This document shows, piece after piece, positions 57,567 to 64,000 of a DNA stretch of 64,000 nt. The notes under the pieces are model-generated. The model was not told where the DNA came from and did not search any database. It saw only the letters and a list, made by a program, of their open reading frames with translations. The number at the start of each line of letters is the position of its first letter. Position 1 is the first letter of the stretch. Source of the DNA: UMGS902 sp045538895 (GTDB taxonomy: Bacteria > Bacillota > Clostridia > Oscillospirales > CAG-272); the NCBI GenBank assembly GCA_045538895.1, contig JAZQEH010000080.1, positions 1 through 64,000 of the forward strand, in the 5' to 3' direction. The position numbers and the translations under genes were made by a program.

Positions 57567-59997
57567 ATTTTACTGAAGCTTTCATTATGCGGAGCACGTC
57601 AAGCAGCGTACACTCGCCGTCACCGTTCACATCGGTTCTGTCAATACACTCACTGTCAACAACACAACGGAGTGCGGTCATAACATCTATGATATTTACC
57701 TCATCATCAAGGTTCACGTCGCATGCAAGCTCATTCCATGCCATTGTGAACTGATTTTCCTTGAGGAAATACTGGTCACGAACTGTGGAATAATGCTCAA
57801 CCTCAACGCACTTGCCGTCCTTGGAGAAATAAAGCATAGTTACCATACCGAGAGCACCACGGTTCTTTTCCTCGGTCTGTGCGTCAATGAGCATCTGTGT
57901 TACGGTATTGCCGTTTTCACCGATATCCTTGCGGAAAACAACGTATGCATGGGGGTCGTGTCCGCTCATTACAAGAATGATGTTCTCATGCTTCTTTACG
58001 AACTTATCCCAAACCTGGTCACCGTTATTGTTGGCGGGGTCGGAATTTGAAGGAGGAACAACGTCGCCTGAGTCAAGCGTTGTGCCGTCACGGAACATGT
58101 ATGCGTGAGTTGTCATAATAACCTTGTGGTCGGGATGTGCCTCACACACAGAGGATGCCCATGCAAGCTCCTCGTCGGTAGGACCGTAGTCAAGAGTAAT
58201 GGAAAGGAACTTTTCTTCACCTACTGTAAACGTGCGGTAGGTGTTTTCAAGCTCATCCGCCTTGAATCTCTGCTCGGCGGGGATTTCGGTTGCATATTTG
58301 GAATCTGCCATAGCCGCATTGAACTGAAGCTTTGTTTCGGCAGTAGTAGTCTGGCTATCGTGGTTACCTCTTACAACGCTGTACGGAATGCCTGCGTCGG
58401 AAAGCTTATCAAATGCAGTAACTGCCTCTTCCCATTCACGGATAAGCGAATTATTGGTAATATCGCCAAGTCCGAATACGTATTGAATATTCTTTGTTTC
58501 CTTATTTGCAATTATCCAATCATAAAGAGTCTGGAAGTGATCGGGATAGAAGTCATTAAGGCACTGTGTATCGCCTACAACTGCAAAGGAATATGCATAA
58601 TCGGTTTCGATTTCTTCTTCGTCAAGCCAGATTCTGTCGTAAACAGCATTATTATTACCTGCAAGGTCGGTTATGCTGTCAGGACGGTCGGTTACCGTGT
58701 AATCAGAAAGGTCATAGTGCAAAATGAGGTTATCGGTACCGTAGGAAACCGCATCAGCAGCAATTTCTGCATCGGTACGGATATCCGAGTACACCGCTAC
58801 GCTCTTAAGATTGCCCTTGAAATACTGTGCGTTACCGCTTCTTGCGTCGCCGCCAAGTACAAATCCGTCAAATCGAGCAGGACCGCCGCCTACGTTCTTA
58901 TCGGTTACGGTGTCCAAAAGAGTGCCGTTGATGTAGCCCTTTACAACACCTGCCGCAAAATCATGAGTTACTGCAAGCTTTATCCATTCTCCGCAATATG
59001 CAGATGCATCAAAGTATGCTGCATAGTCATCACCGTTTGCATCTATCCAATAATAACGTAGTCTGCCGTCTGTGTGAATTTCAAAATTGACACAGCTTTT
59101 TGCTGAACCGGGGTAATTACCGATAATTACACCGCCGCGTGTATCGGATGCAAAGGTAGAGGGGAAATAAAACTCTGCCTCAAAGGTATGCGGTGCTGCT
59201 GCAAGCTCGCCAACGTTGTATGTACCGTTTTCGTTGTCAAACGCCATACCGTCGGTAACTTCAAAATACTCTTCATTGAGCGAGGAATCTGCCGTATTGG
59301 AATAACCGAGATGGTTTGCATTTGCACTGTAATCCTTGAGTCTTTTTGTTCCGCTTACAGAGAAATCATATGCACCAAGGAGTGTATTCTCGGTATAGTT
59401 TACTGCCGCACAGTCGCTTGCAACCTGAGCTGCGGTACGGCTATCGGAATAGAGTGCTACCGAGCCGAGGGTTGTGCTCTTAAGATACTGGGTGTTGCCG
59501 TCACGGAAGTCGCCGCCTACCATAAACTGAGAAAGCGAACTTGCTTCAACGTCTGCAAAGGTCTTTTCAACCGTCTGCTTGAGCTCGCCGTTGATATAGC
59601 ACTTTGCATCAGTAGCAGTGCTGACTACCGCTACGTGAGTCCATTCACCCGTGCGGAGGTCTACGTCGGTAAAGTTTGCGGTAACAGACGAATCAGTTCC
59701 TGCTCTCCAGTAAAGATAGGGGTTACCGTTTTTGCGGATTTCAAGGTCCCACATCGTGTTTTTATAAGTACCCGAAACAAAGTTGCCGACAATAACGCCA
59801 AGACGTTCGGCAGAAGCATCGGCATCAACTTTTACCCATGCCTCAATGGTACGGGGAGCCGCCGTTAGCGCTGACGAGGTTGTGTAGCCGTCGTCTGCGG
59901 TAAAGGTAATGCCGCCCGTTGGTGCTGCAGCCGCAGGCACAAGAGCAAGCGGCAAAAGCATCGCAAATGCGAGCAAGAGCGAAACTATTTTCTTCAT
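57565..59997 (-). CDS. Secreted LamG-LamG-metallophosphoesterase with dockerin
   Basis: The 810-residue protein has a signal peptide (about 1-24), two LamG/concanavalin-like lectin domains (about 28-205 and 250-430), a calcineurin-type phosphoesterase (about 470-720) with GDTQC, GLGDITNN, RGNHDSQ and SGHDPHAY, and a C-terminal dockerin with two full calcium loops (D-V-N-L-D-D and D-V-N-G-D-G). It likely cuts phosphate esters outside the cell, held to a glycan by LamG. A phosphoesterase with a dockerin is unusual. It has its own perfect promoter and a GAAAGGA ribosome site. Confidence 0.88.
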   Translation of the reverse strand: MKKIVSLLLAFAMLLPLALVPAAAAPTGGITFTADDGYTTSSALTAAPRTIEAWVKVDADASAERLGVIVGNFVSGTYKNTMWDLEIRKNGNPYLYWRAGTDSSVTANFTDVDLRTGEWTHVAVVSTATDAKCYINGELKQTVEKTFADVEASSLSQFMVGGDFRDGNTQYLKSTTLGSVALYSDSRTAAQVASDCAAVNYTENTLLGAYDFSVSGTKRLKDYSANANHLGYSNTADSSLNEEYFEVTDGMAFDNENGTYNVGELAAAPHTFEAEFYFPSTFASDTRGGVIIGNYPGSAKSCVNFEIHTDGRLRYYWIDANGDDYAAYFDASAYCGEWIKLAVTHDFAAGVVKGYINGTLLDTVTDKNVGGGPARFDGFVLGGDARSGNAQYFKGNLKSVAVYSDIRTDAEIAADAVSYGTDNLILHYDLSDYTVTDRPDSITDLAGNNNAVYDRIWLDEEEIETDYAYSFAVVGDTQCLNDFYPDHFQTLYDWIIANKETKNIQYVFGLGDITNNSLIREWEEAVTAFDKLSDAGIPYSVVRGNHDSQTTTAETKLQFNAAMADSKYATEIPAEQRFKADELENTYRTFTVGEEKFLSITLDYGPTDEELAWASSVCEAHPDHKVIMTTHAYMFRDGTTLDSGDVVPPSNSDPANNNGDQVWDKFVKKHENIILVMSGHDPHAYVVFRKDIGENGNTVTQMLIDAQTEEKNRGALGMVTMLYFSKDGKCVEVEHYSTVRDQYFLKENQFTMAWNELACDVNLDDEVNIIDVMTALRCVVDSECIDRTDVNGDGECTLLDVLRIMKASVK

Positions 59998-60041
59998 AAA
60001 TTATACTGTCCTTTCAGAAAGTAGATTTTTATTCTAAAAAT

Positions 60042-60070
60042 ATTATATATTTAGAACTTTATTCTGTCAA
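60042..60070 (-). promoter_or_regulatory. Consensus promoter of the phosphoesterase gene
   Basis: TTGACA (60070-60065), 17 bases, TATAAT (60047-60042) on the minus strand. Confidence 0.8.
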
Positions 60071-60081
60071 TAGCAAAAACA

Positions 60082-60110
60082 AAAATACGGCTGAAAAACA
60101 GCCGTATTTT
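60082..60110 (-). terminator. Terminator of the antiporter gene
   Basis: AAAATACGGCTG, AAAAA, CAGCCGTATTTT after the antiporter stop codon. Confidence 0.85.
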
Positions 60111-60114
60111 CAAC

Positions 60115-61419
60115 TTATTTATTCTTCTTTGCCTCTGCCTCTTGCAGTTTGGTATGACGGCGCATTTTAACCTCATGAGGAATGGGCTTGATATCGCCTG
60201 CGGCGGTAAGTGCCATTCTTGTCATTACAGGGCCGAAAATCTCATAAATAAGCACTGCAAAGAGTGTAATGTTGCGGATAAGAACGCCCTCTCCGTCTGC
60301 AAGACCGTTTGCAGCTATTGCACACATACCGAGTGCAACACCTGCCTGCGGAAAGAGTGTAATACCGAGATATTTACAGATCTCGGGAGAACATTGTGTA
60401 GCCTTTGCACTCATGAAAGCACCGAAGTATTTACCAAGGCAACGGAAGATAATATATACGATACCGATTACAACTATCGCCCAGTTTGTGAATACACTAA
60501 GTTCAAGCTCAGCACCGCTGATAACGAAGAAAAGTGCAAAAAGCGGTGACGTCCATTTATCGGATGCACCCATAAGGTCATGCGAAAGAGGACAGATATT
60601 GCAGAATACCGTGCCGAGCATCATGCACACAAGAAGTGATGAAAAACTGATATGTACAGGGCCGATGTGGAACTCAAGCATCGAAAGCGATGCGGTGAGA
60701 AATACGAATGCGATTGTAAGGTTAAGACGGTTTGTGTTGGAGTTGAAAAGCTTTTCAAGCTGTGTAAGGATCCAACCCATAACAGCACCGAGAATGAGCG
60801 AGCAAACGATCTCAACAAGCGGATTAACCAGAATAGAAATCATATCAACCTGACCGCTGATAAGTGTTTTTGCAATACCGAAGGAAACCGCAAAAACGAT
60901 AAGGCCTACTGCGTCATCAAGAGCTACTATGGGAAGAAGCAGCTTTGTAAGAGGGCCGTTTGCCTTATACTGACGGACAACCATAAGCGTTGCCGCAGGT
61001 GCCGTAGCAGTCGCTATCGCACCGAGAGTAATCGCCTGCGATACAGAAAGCACGTCGGGCATAAGAATATGTACTAAGTAAAGAGCAACGTCAACGAGCA
61101 ATGCCGCCGCAAGTGCCTGAAAAATACCTATAACCAAAGCCTGTTTGCCGGTTTTTTTGAGTTCTTCTACCCTGAATTCATTACCGATAGAAAATGCAAT
61201 AAAGCCAAGTGCAACCTCTGAAATAAGACCGAGTGCCGCAACGGCATCATGAGAAGCAAAGCCGAGACCGTTGATACCAAGTGCACCGAGGCAATAAGGG
61301 CCGATAAGCACACCTGCAATAAGATACGCCGTAACCGCCGGCAATTTGAGCGGCTTGAATGCTCTGGTCATCATAAGACCAAATAGCAACGCAATAGAAA
61401 CTGACAGTAAAATATTCAA
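60115..61419 (-). CDS. CPA2-type cation/proton antiporter
   Basis: The 434-residue membrane protein has about twelve to thirteen helices, with FKPLKLPAVTAYLIAGVLIGP at the start, an FSIGNEFRVEEL segment and a middle VALDDAVGLIVFAVSFG that carries the double Asp of proton-coupled antiporters. It probably swaps Na or K for H. No TrkA/RCK domain is seen; the tail is short and basic. The start is TTG with AAGGAAG eight bases ahead. It is a single-gene unit with its own promoter. Confidence 0.9.
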   Translation of the reverse strand: MNILLSVSIALLFGLMMTRAFKPLKLPAVTAYLIAGVLIGPYCLGALGINGLGFASHDAVAALGLISEVALGFIAFSIGNEFRVEELKKTGKQALVIGIFQALAAALLVDVALYLVHILMPDVLSVSQAITLGAIATATAPAATLMVVRQYKANGPLTKLLLPIVALDDAVGLIVFAVSFGIAKTLISGQVDMISILVNPLVEIVCSLILGAVMGWILTQLEKLFNSNTNRLNLTIAFVFLTASLSMLEFHIGPVHISFSSLLVCMMLGTVFCNICPLSHDLMGASDKWTSPLFALFFVISGAELELSVFTNWAIVVIGIVYIIFRCLGKYFGAFMSAKATQCSPEICKYLGITLFPQAGVALGMCAIAANGLADGEGVLIRNITLFAVLIYEIFGPVMTRMALTAAGDIKPIPHEVKMRRHTKLQEAEAKKNK

Positions 61420-61459
61420 AATATTCGCTTCCTTTTATATGTATTTTTGAACCTTACAT

Positions 61460-61488
61460 AGAATACCACTACATTAACATAAAATCAA
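61460..61488 (-). promoter_or_regulatory. Promoter of the antiporter gene
   Basis: TTGATT (61488-61483), 17 bases, TATTCT (61465-61460) on the minus strand. Confidence 0.6.
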
Positions 61489-61507
61489 GTGCTATTTTGA
61501 CAAAAAA

Positions 61508-62410
61508 TCAGAGTTTTTCAAACAAATCCAGCATCAAATTGTCACGCCATACGTGGTAGACGTATCTGACAGGATATTTACTGCCGTTTTCTTCATATTT
61601 ATGGTCATAACCGGGTAGCGGAATGTCAAGCATTTTCGAGCACATGAAGCGGTTGTTTTCGTTCAAAAGCCATGCTACGGCGGTTACGTCCCATATTACA
61701 CGTGTCCACGGCTTGCCGCTTGCATAGCTCTCTGCCGCCTTTACGGTATTCTCTGCAAGATACATTGCAAGCGGATTCTTGCCGATTAGAAAATGCTCAA
61801 GTTCATAGCGTGAAACGGTAAACGAACTGACAACTCCCATACAAGGAAGCATTACAAACGGAACTCCGCTGGAAATAACTACTCTTGCCGCAGCGATATC
61901 CTGCTTAAGATTGAATTCTTTTGTATCGTGATAATGAAGTGCATTTGAGCCGAGCCACACCACCACTATATTATCAACGATTTTTCTGTTAATAAGAATT
62001 GCGGAGGCTATATTAGTTATCGCTCCTATCGCCACAACGTAAAGCGGATTTTCAGGTGTGTACTCAAGTGCAATGCGTGCAAGATTGCTTGCCGCATCCG
62101 ATATTACAGGGGTATTCTCGTCACGGAGAAAGCGGTGTGAGCCGTTGTACACTTCCCTTTTCACGCCGACAAGGTCAAGCACCTTGAAAATCTCGTCATA
62201 GCTTTTTTCCATGCCGTCACACGGGTCTGTAGACCTCTCGTTGTGAAACGGCGCGGCATATATCGCACGGACATTGATTTTATCGCTGTTTTTAAGCATA
62301 TACGCTATTGCGAATTGGTCATCTATCTCATTATAAGCATCCGTATCAAGCACAGCGTCTATTCTGCCACTTGGCACCGAGAGGTTCTTTAATCTTTGTT
62401 CATGAGTCAT
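61508..62410 (-). CDS. Nucleoside hydrolase (IunH/RihA-like)
   Basis: The 300-residue protein has the calcium-binding VLDTDAYNEIDDQFAIAYML motif, split by a short insert compared with the usual DTDPGIDDA, and IGAITNIASAIL and a later WDVTAVAWLL with the calcium Asp. It likely cuts a ribonucleoside or related N-glycoside to base and sugar. It is 17 bases after the AEC transporter in one operon. The unusual first loop may change the substrate. Confidence 0.87.
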   Translation of the reverse strand: MTHEQRLKNLSVPSGRIDAVLDTDAYNEIDDQFAIAYMLKNSDKINVRAIYAAPFHNERSTDPCDGMEKSYDEIFKVLDLVGVKREVYNGSHRFLRDENTPVISDAASNLARIALEYTPENPLYVVAIGAITNIASAILINRKIVDNIVVVWLGSNALHYHDTKEFNLKQDIAAARVVISSGVPFVMLPCMGVVSSFTVSRYELEHFLIGKNPLAMYLAENTVKAAESYASGKPWTRVIWDVTAVAWLLNENNRFMCSKMLDIPLPGYDHKYEENGSKYPVRYVYHVWRDNLMLDLFEKL

Positions 62411-62427
62411 TTCGGTTTTTCCTTTCG

Positions 62428-63414
62428 TTAAAATATACCAACCGCTTTAAGTAAAAACGAAGCCGCAAAAATTGACAGTGCCGAAATCAAAGTCGTCCAC
62501 ACTACAATTTGCCCTGCAAGCGTTGTATCGCCGCCCATCTCCTGTGCCATAGGTACGCTTGAAACTGCAACGGGAGTTGTAAACACGCTTACAAAAGTCG
62601 CAAAATGTGCACCAGTAAAACGATTTGCAAAAAGCAGATACGCTACACCAAGCCCTATTGCAGGGACGGCAAGATTGCGGACAAATACACCGAAGGCTAT
62701 CTCACGGCGAAGTGCCGTTACCGAAGAGAACTCGAACTGTGCACCGAGTGCAACAAGAGCAAGCGGTGTCGCCGTGCGTGAAAGATATTCAAGTGCCGTA
62801 TATACGGGAGTGATGTCGCGAAGCCGGAATTCAATACCGTTTTTTACAAAAGCAGCACGCAAAACCAAAGTAATCAGTCCCAAAGCAATGGCATCTATCA
62901 AAGGATTTTTCGCTATGCCCAAAAGCACCTTTCCAATGCTTGCCTTTCCGCCGCTCGGATTATTGGCAGACAAAGAAACAACCGCAAGTGCGTTGAATAC
63001 GGGAATTATAATTGCCGACAGCAAAGTCGCCGCCATTATGCCTTCTTCACCGAAAAGCGATTCGGAAAGCGGTATGCCTACAAGGGCATAGTTTGAACGA
63101 AACACCGTCTGAAGCAAAACACCCCTATACGATTTTTCCTTTGTAAAGCACGAAACGATGGGTATAAAAATCAAAAACATACCTACCACCGCCGTAACCG
63201 CATATACGGCAAAGCCAATATCTATTGCACCGAGGTCTTCGATTTTATAAACGTTTAAAAACAGCATTGCAGGCAAAAACACACGGAATACAATGCGGTT
63301 TGCCGTCTTGGCAAAATCCGCAGTGACAAGCCCGCTTGTTTTAATTAAATATCCGATCGCAACCATAATCACTATAGGTGCAACCGCATTTATCGCAAAT
63401 ATTAACGACTCCAT
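62428..63414 (-). CDS. AEC-family transporter
   Basis: The 328-residue protein has about ten membrane helices. It has the AEC features IVMVAIGYLIKTSGLV, NRIVFRVFLPAMLF, RSNYALVGIPLSESLFG and late TTPVAVSSVPMAQEMGGD. AEC carriers move organic acids such as malate or malonate, or auxin in plants. It is the first gene of a pair with the nucleoside hydrolase; the link is not obvious. AGAGG precedes the ATG. Confidence 0.88.
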   Translation of the reverse strand: MESLIFAINAVAPIVIMVAIGYLIKTSGLVTADFAKTANRIVFRVFLPAMLFLNVYKIEDLGAIDIGFAVYAVTAVVGMFLIFIPIVSCFTKEKSYRGVLLQTVFRSNYALVGIPLSESLFGEEGIMAATLLSAIIIPVFNALAVVSLSANNPSGGKASIGKVLLGIAKNPLIDAIALGLITLVLRAAFVKNGIEFRLRDITPVYTALEYLSRTATPLALVALGAQFEFSSVTALRREIAFGVFVRNLAVPAIGLGVAYLLFANRFTGAHFATFVSVFTTPVAVSSVPMAQEMGGDTTLAGQIVVWTTLISALSIFAASFLLKAVGIF

Positions 63415-63441
63415 ACACTACCTCTTGCATTGTTTTTTAAT

Positions 63442-63470
63442 ATTTTATCACATGTCTTTATAAAAGGCAA
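63442..63470 (-). promoter_or_regulatory. Possible promoter of the AEC-nucleoside hydrolase pair
   Basis: TTGCCT (63470-63465), 17 bases, TAAAAT (63447-63442) on the minus strand. Confidence 0.5.
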
Positions 63471-63497
63471 TGAAATGTTTAGGGGAGTAACGAAGGC

Positions 63498-63621
63498 GTT
63501 CTTTCTTAAAAAGAAAGAACCAAAGAAAAACTGTAAAATATTTAATAAGAAGCCGTGGCTACAGACAAAATTCTTTTACAAAAAGGTTTGGAGGTGTGGG
63601 AACCTTTCCTTAAAAGGTTCC
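63498..63621. repeat. Intergenic repeat-like element with two terminal stem-loops
   Basis: GTTCTTTCTT/AAGAAAGAAC (63498-63520) and GGAACCTTT/AAAGGTTCC (63599-63621) lie at the ends of a short stretch with no ORF. Elements of this general type occur between genes in many Clostridia. It is probably a non-coding repeat. Confidence 0.5.
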
Positions 63622-63650
63622 GACATCATTCCCATAAACAATACCCCAGC

Positions 63651-63679
63651 AAAAAATCCGCCCGAAAGGCGGATTTTTT
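63651..63679 (-). terminator. Terminator of the beta-lactamase-like gene
   Basis: AAAAAATCCGCC, CGAAA, GGCGGATTTTTT follows the stop at 63681. Confidence 0.88.
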
Positions 63680-63680
63680 G

Positions 63681-64000
63681 TTATCTATTTAAATCTTTTG
63701 CAATCGCTATATGCAAATTCTTGCGGAACTCCGCACAGTTTTTACTGCAATCCTTACCGTTTAATGCCGCATAGTGAGCACTGTTTGAAAGTGAAACCAC
63801 ATAAATGTCTTTTTCAAAATCAGCAAAGCATTCTGTGCCGCTGAAGCCCGTGTGACCTACGCTCCCGTTTGAATAAAGTCCGCCACCCTGTTCATATCGC
63901 TCATCGGCATACACGTATCCGAGAGCTCTGCCAAAGGTGAGGTGAGGACCGTAATCCTTTGTACCTTTTGCAAAGGTTTCCTCACTGATAAGCGTGCTGT
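63681..64000 (-). CDS. Serine beta-lactamase-like protein (C-terminal part)
   Basis: The last 106 codons of a gene that enters from beyond base 64000. They read FGRALGYVY and later GHTGFSGTECFADFEKDIYVVSLSN, the KTG-like HTG box and following strand of class C beta-lactamase/esterase (PF00144) proteins. Such proteins are often wall carboxypeptidases or esterases, not true lactamases. The frame stays open to the window edge; a GTG at 63914 is internal and not the start. The active Ser region is outside the window. Confidence 0.85.
   Translation of the reverse strand, partial: STLISEETFAKGTKDYGPHLTFGRALGYVYADERYEQGGGLYSNGSVGHTGFSGTECFADFEKDIYVVSLSNSAHYAALNGKDCSKNCAEFRKNLHIAIAKDLNR

Overview
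The window reads as part of a chromosome of an anaerobic, fibre-degrading Clostridia-type Firmicute, probably an uncultured gut member of the Oscillospirales or a related order. The evidence is AGGAGG-type ribosome binding sites, consensus sigma-A promoters, WalRK with YycH and YycI, an IspH-S1 fusion beside a Cmk-PlsC fusion, SLH domains, cohesin and dockerin modules, and many AraC and RpiR regulators. No rRNA, tRNA, CRISPR array, transposase or phage structural gene was recognised.

Layout. Positions 1-148 hold the start of a transketolase N-terminal subunit, followed by a palindromic intergenic repeat. From 372 to 3526 lies an accessory island: a minus-strand series of small membrane or cysteine-rich proteins, a JAMM metallopeptidase and a Sel1-repeat protein, opposite a divergent XRE regulator with two matching operators over the operon promoter. 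From 3573 to 12788 is a cell-envelope block on the minus strand: RluA-type pseudouridine synthase, DUF3810 metallopeptidase-like protein, a secreted copper-amine-oxidase-domain protein, walR, walK, yycH, yycI and murA. From 12949 to 23332 is a polysaccharide block: a secreted protein with a C-terminal cohesin, GH4 alpha-galactosidase, dockerin-bearing GH97 enzyme, AraC regulator, and a dockerin-bearing SGNH hydrolase.

From 23470 to 33501 is one eight-gene sugar-acid operon, transcribed as KDG kinase, KDPG aldolase, metallo-beta-lactamase-fold hydrolase, SDR dehydrogenase, IlvD/Edd dehydratase, fumarate-reductase-like flavoprotein, FdrA and DUF1116. The first five could convert a sugar to a lactone, acid, 2-keto-3-deoxy acid and finally pyruvate plus a triose phosphate. 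The role of the last three there is not obvious. Positions 33741-35413 hold deoD and a WYL regulator. From 35454 to 45972 is a second polysaccharide block: a GH43-SLH surface enzyme, a double-flavodoxin Fe-S protein, an AraC regulator and a PA14-containing GH31-dockerin enzyme.

From 46295 to 51702 is an RpiR, HI0933-type flavoprotein, cmk-plsC, ispH-rpsA operon. The rest holds an alpha/beta hydrolase, YitT and NAD(P)HX epimerase genes, an RpiR-MFS-PHP operon, a LamG-metallophosphoesterase-dockerin protein, a cation/proton antiporter, an AEC transporter with a nucleoside hydrolase, and the end of a serine beta-lactamase-like gene.

Working together, four dockerin enzymes and one cohesin protein suggest a very small cellulosome-like complex fed by AraC-controlled glycosidase genes. 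Sugar products would enter the GH4 and sugar-acid routes. The best candidates for undescribed biology are the JAMM/Cys-rich island, the cohesin plus half-dockerin protein with its partner enzymes, the FdrA/DUF1116/flavoprotein extension of the sugar-acid operon, and a beta-helix-like module shared by three otherwise different enzymes.
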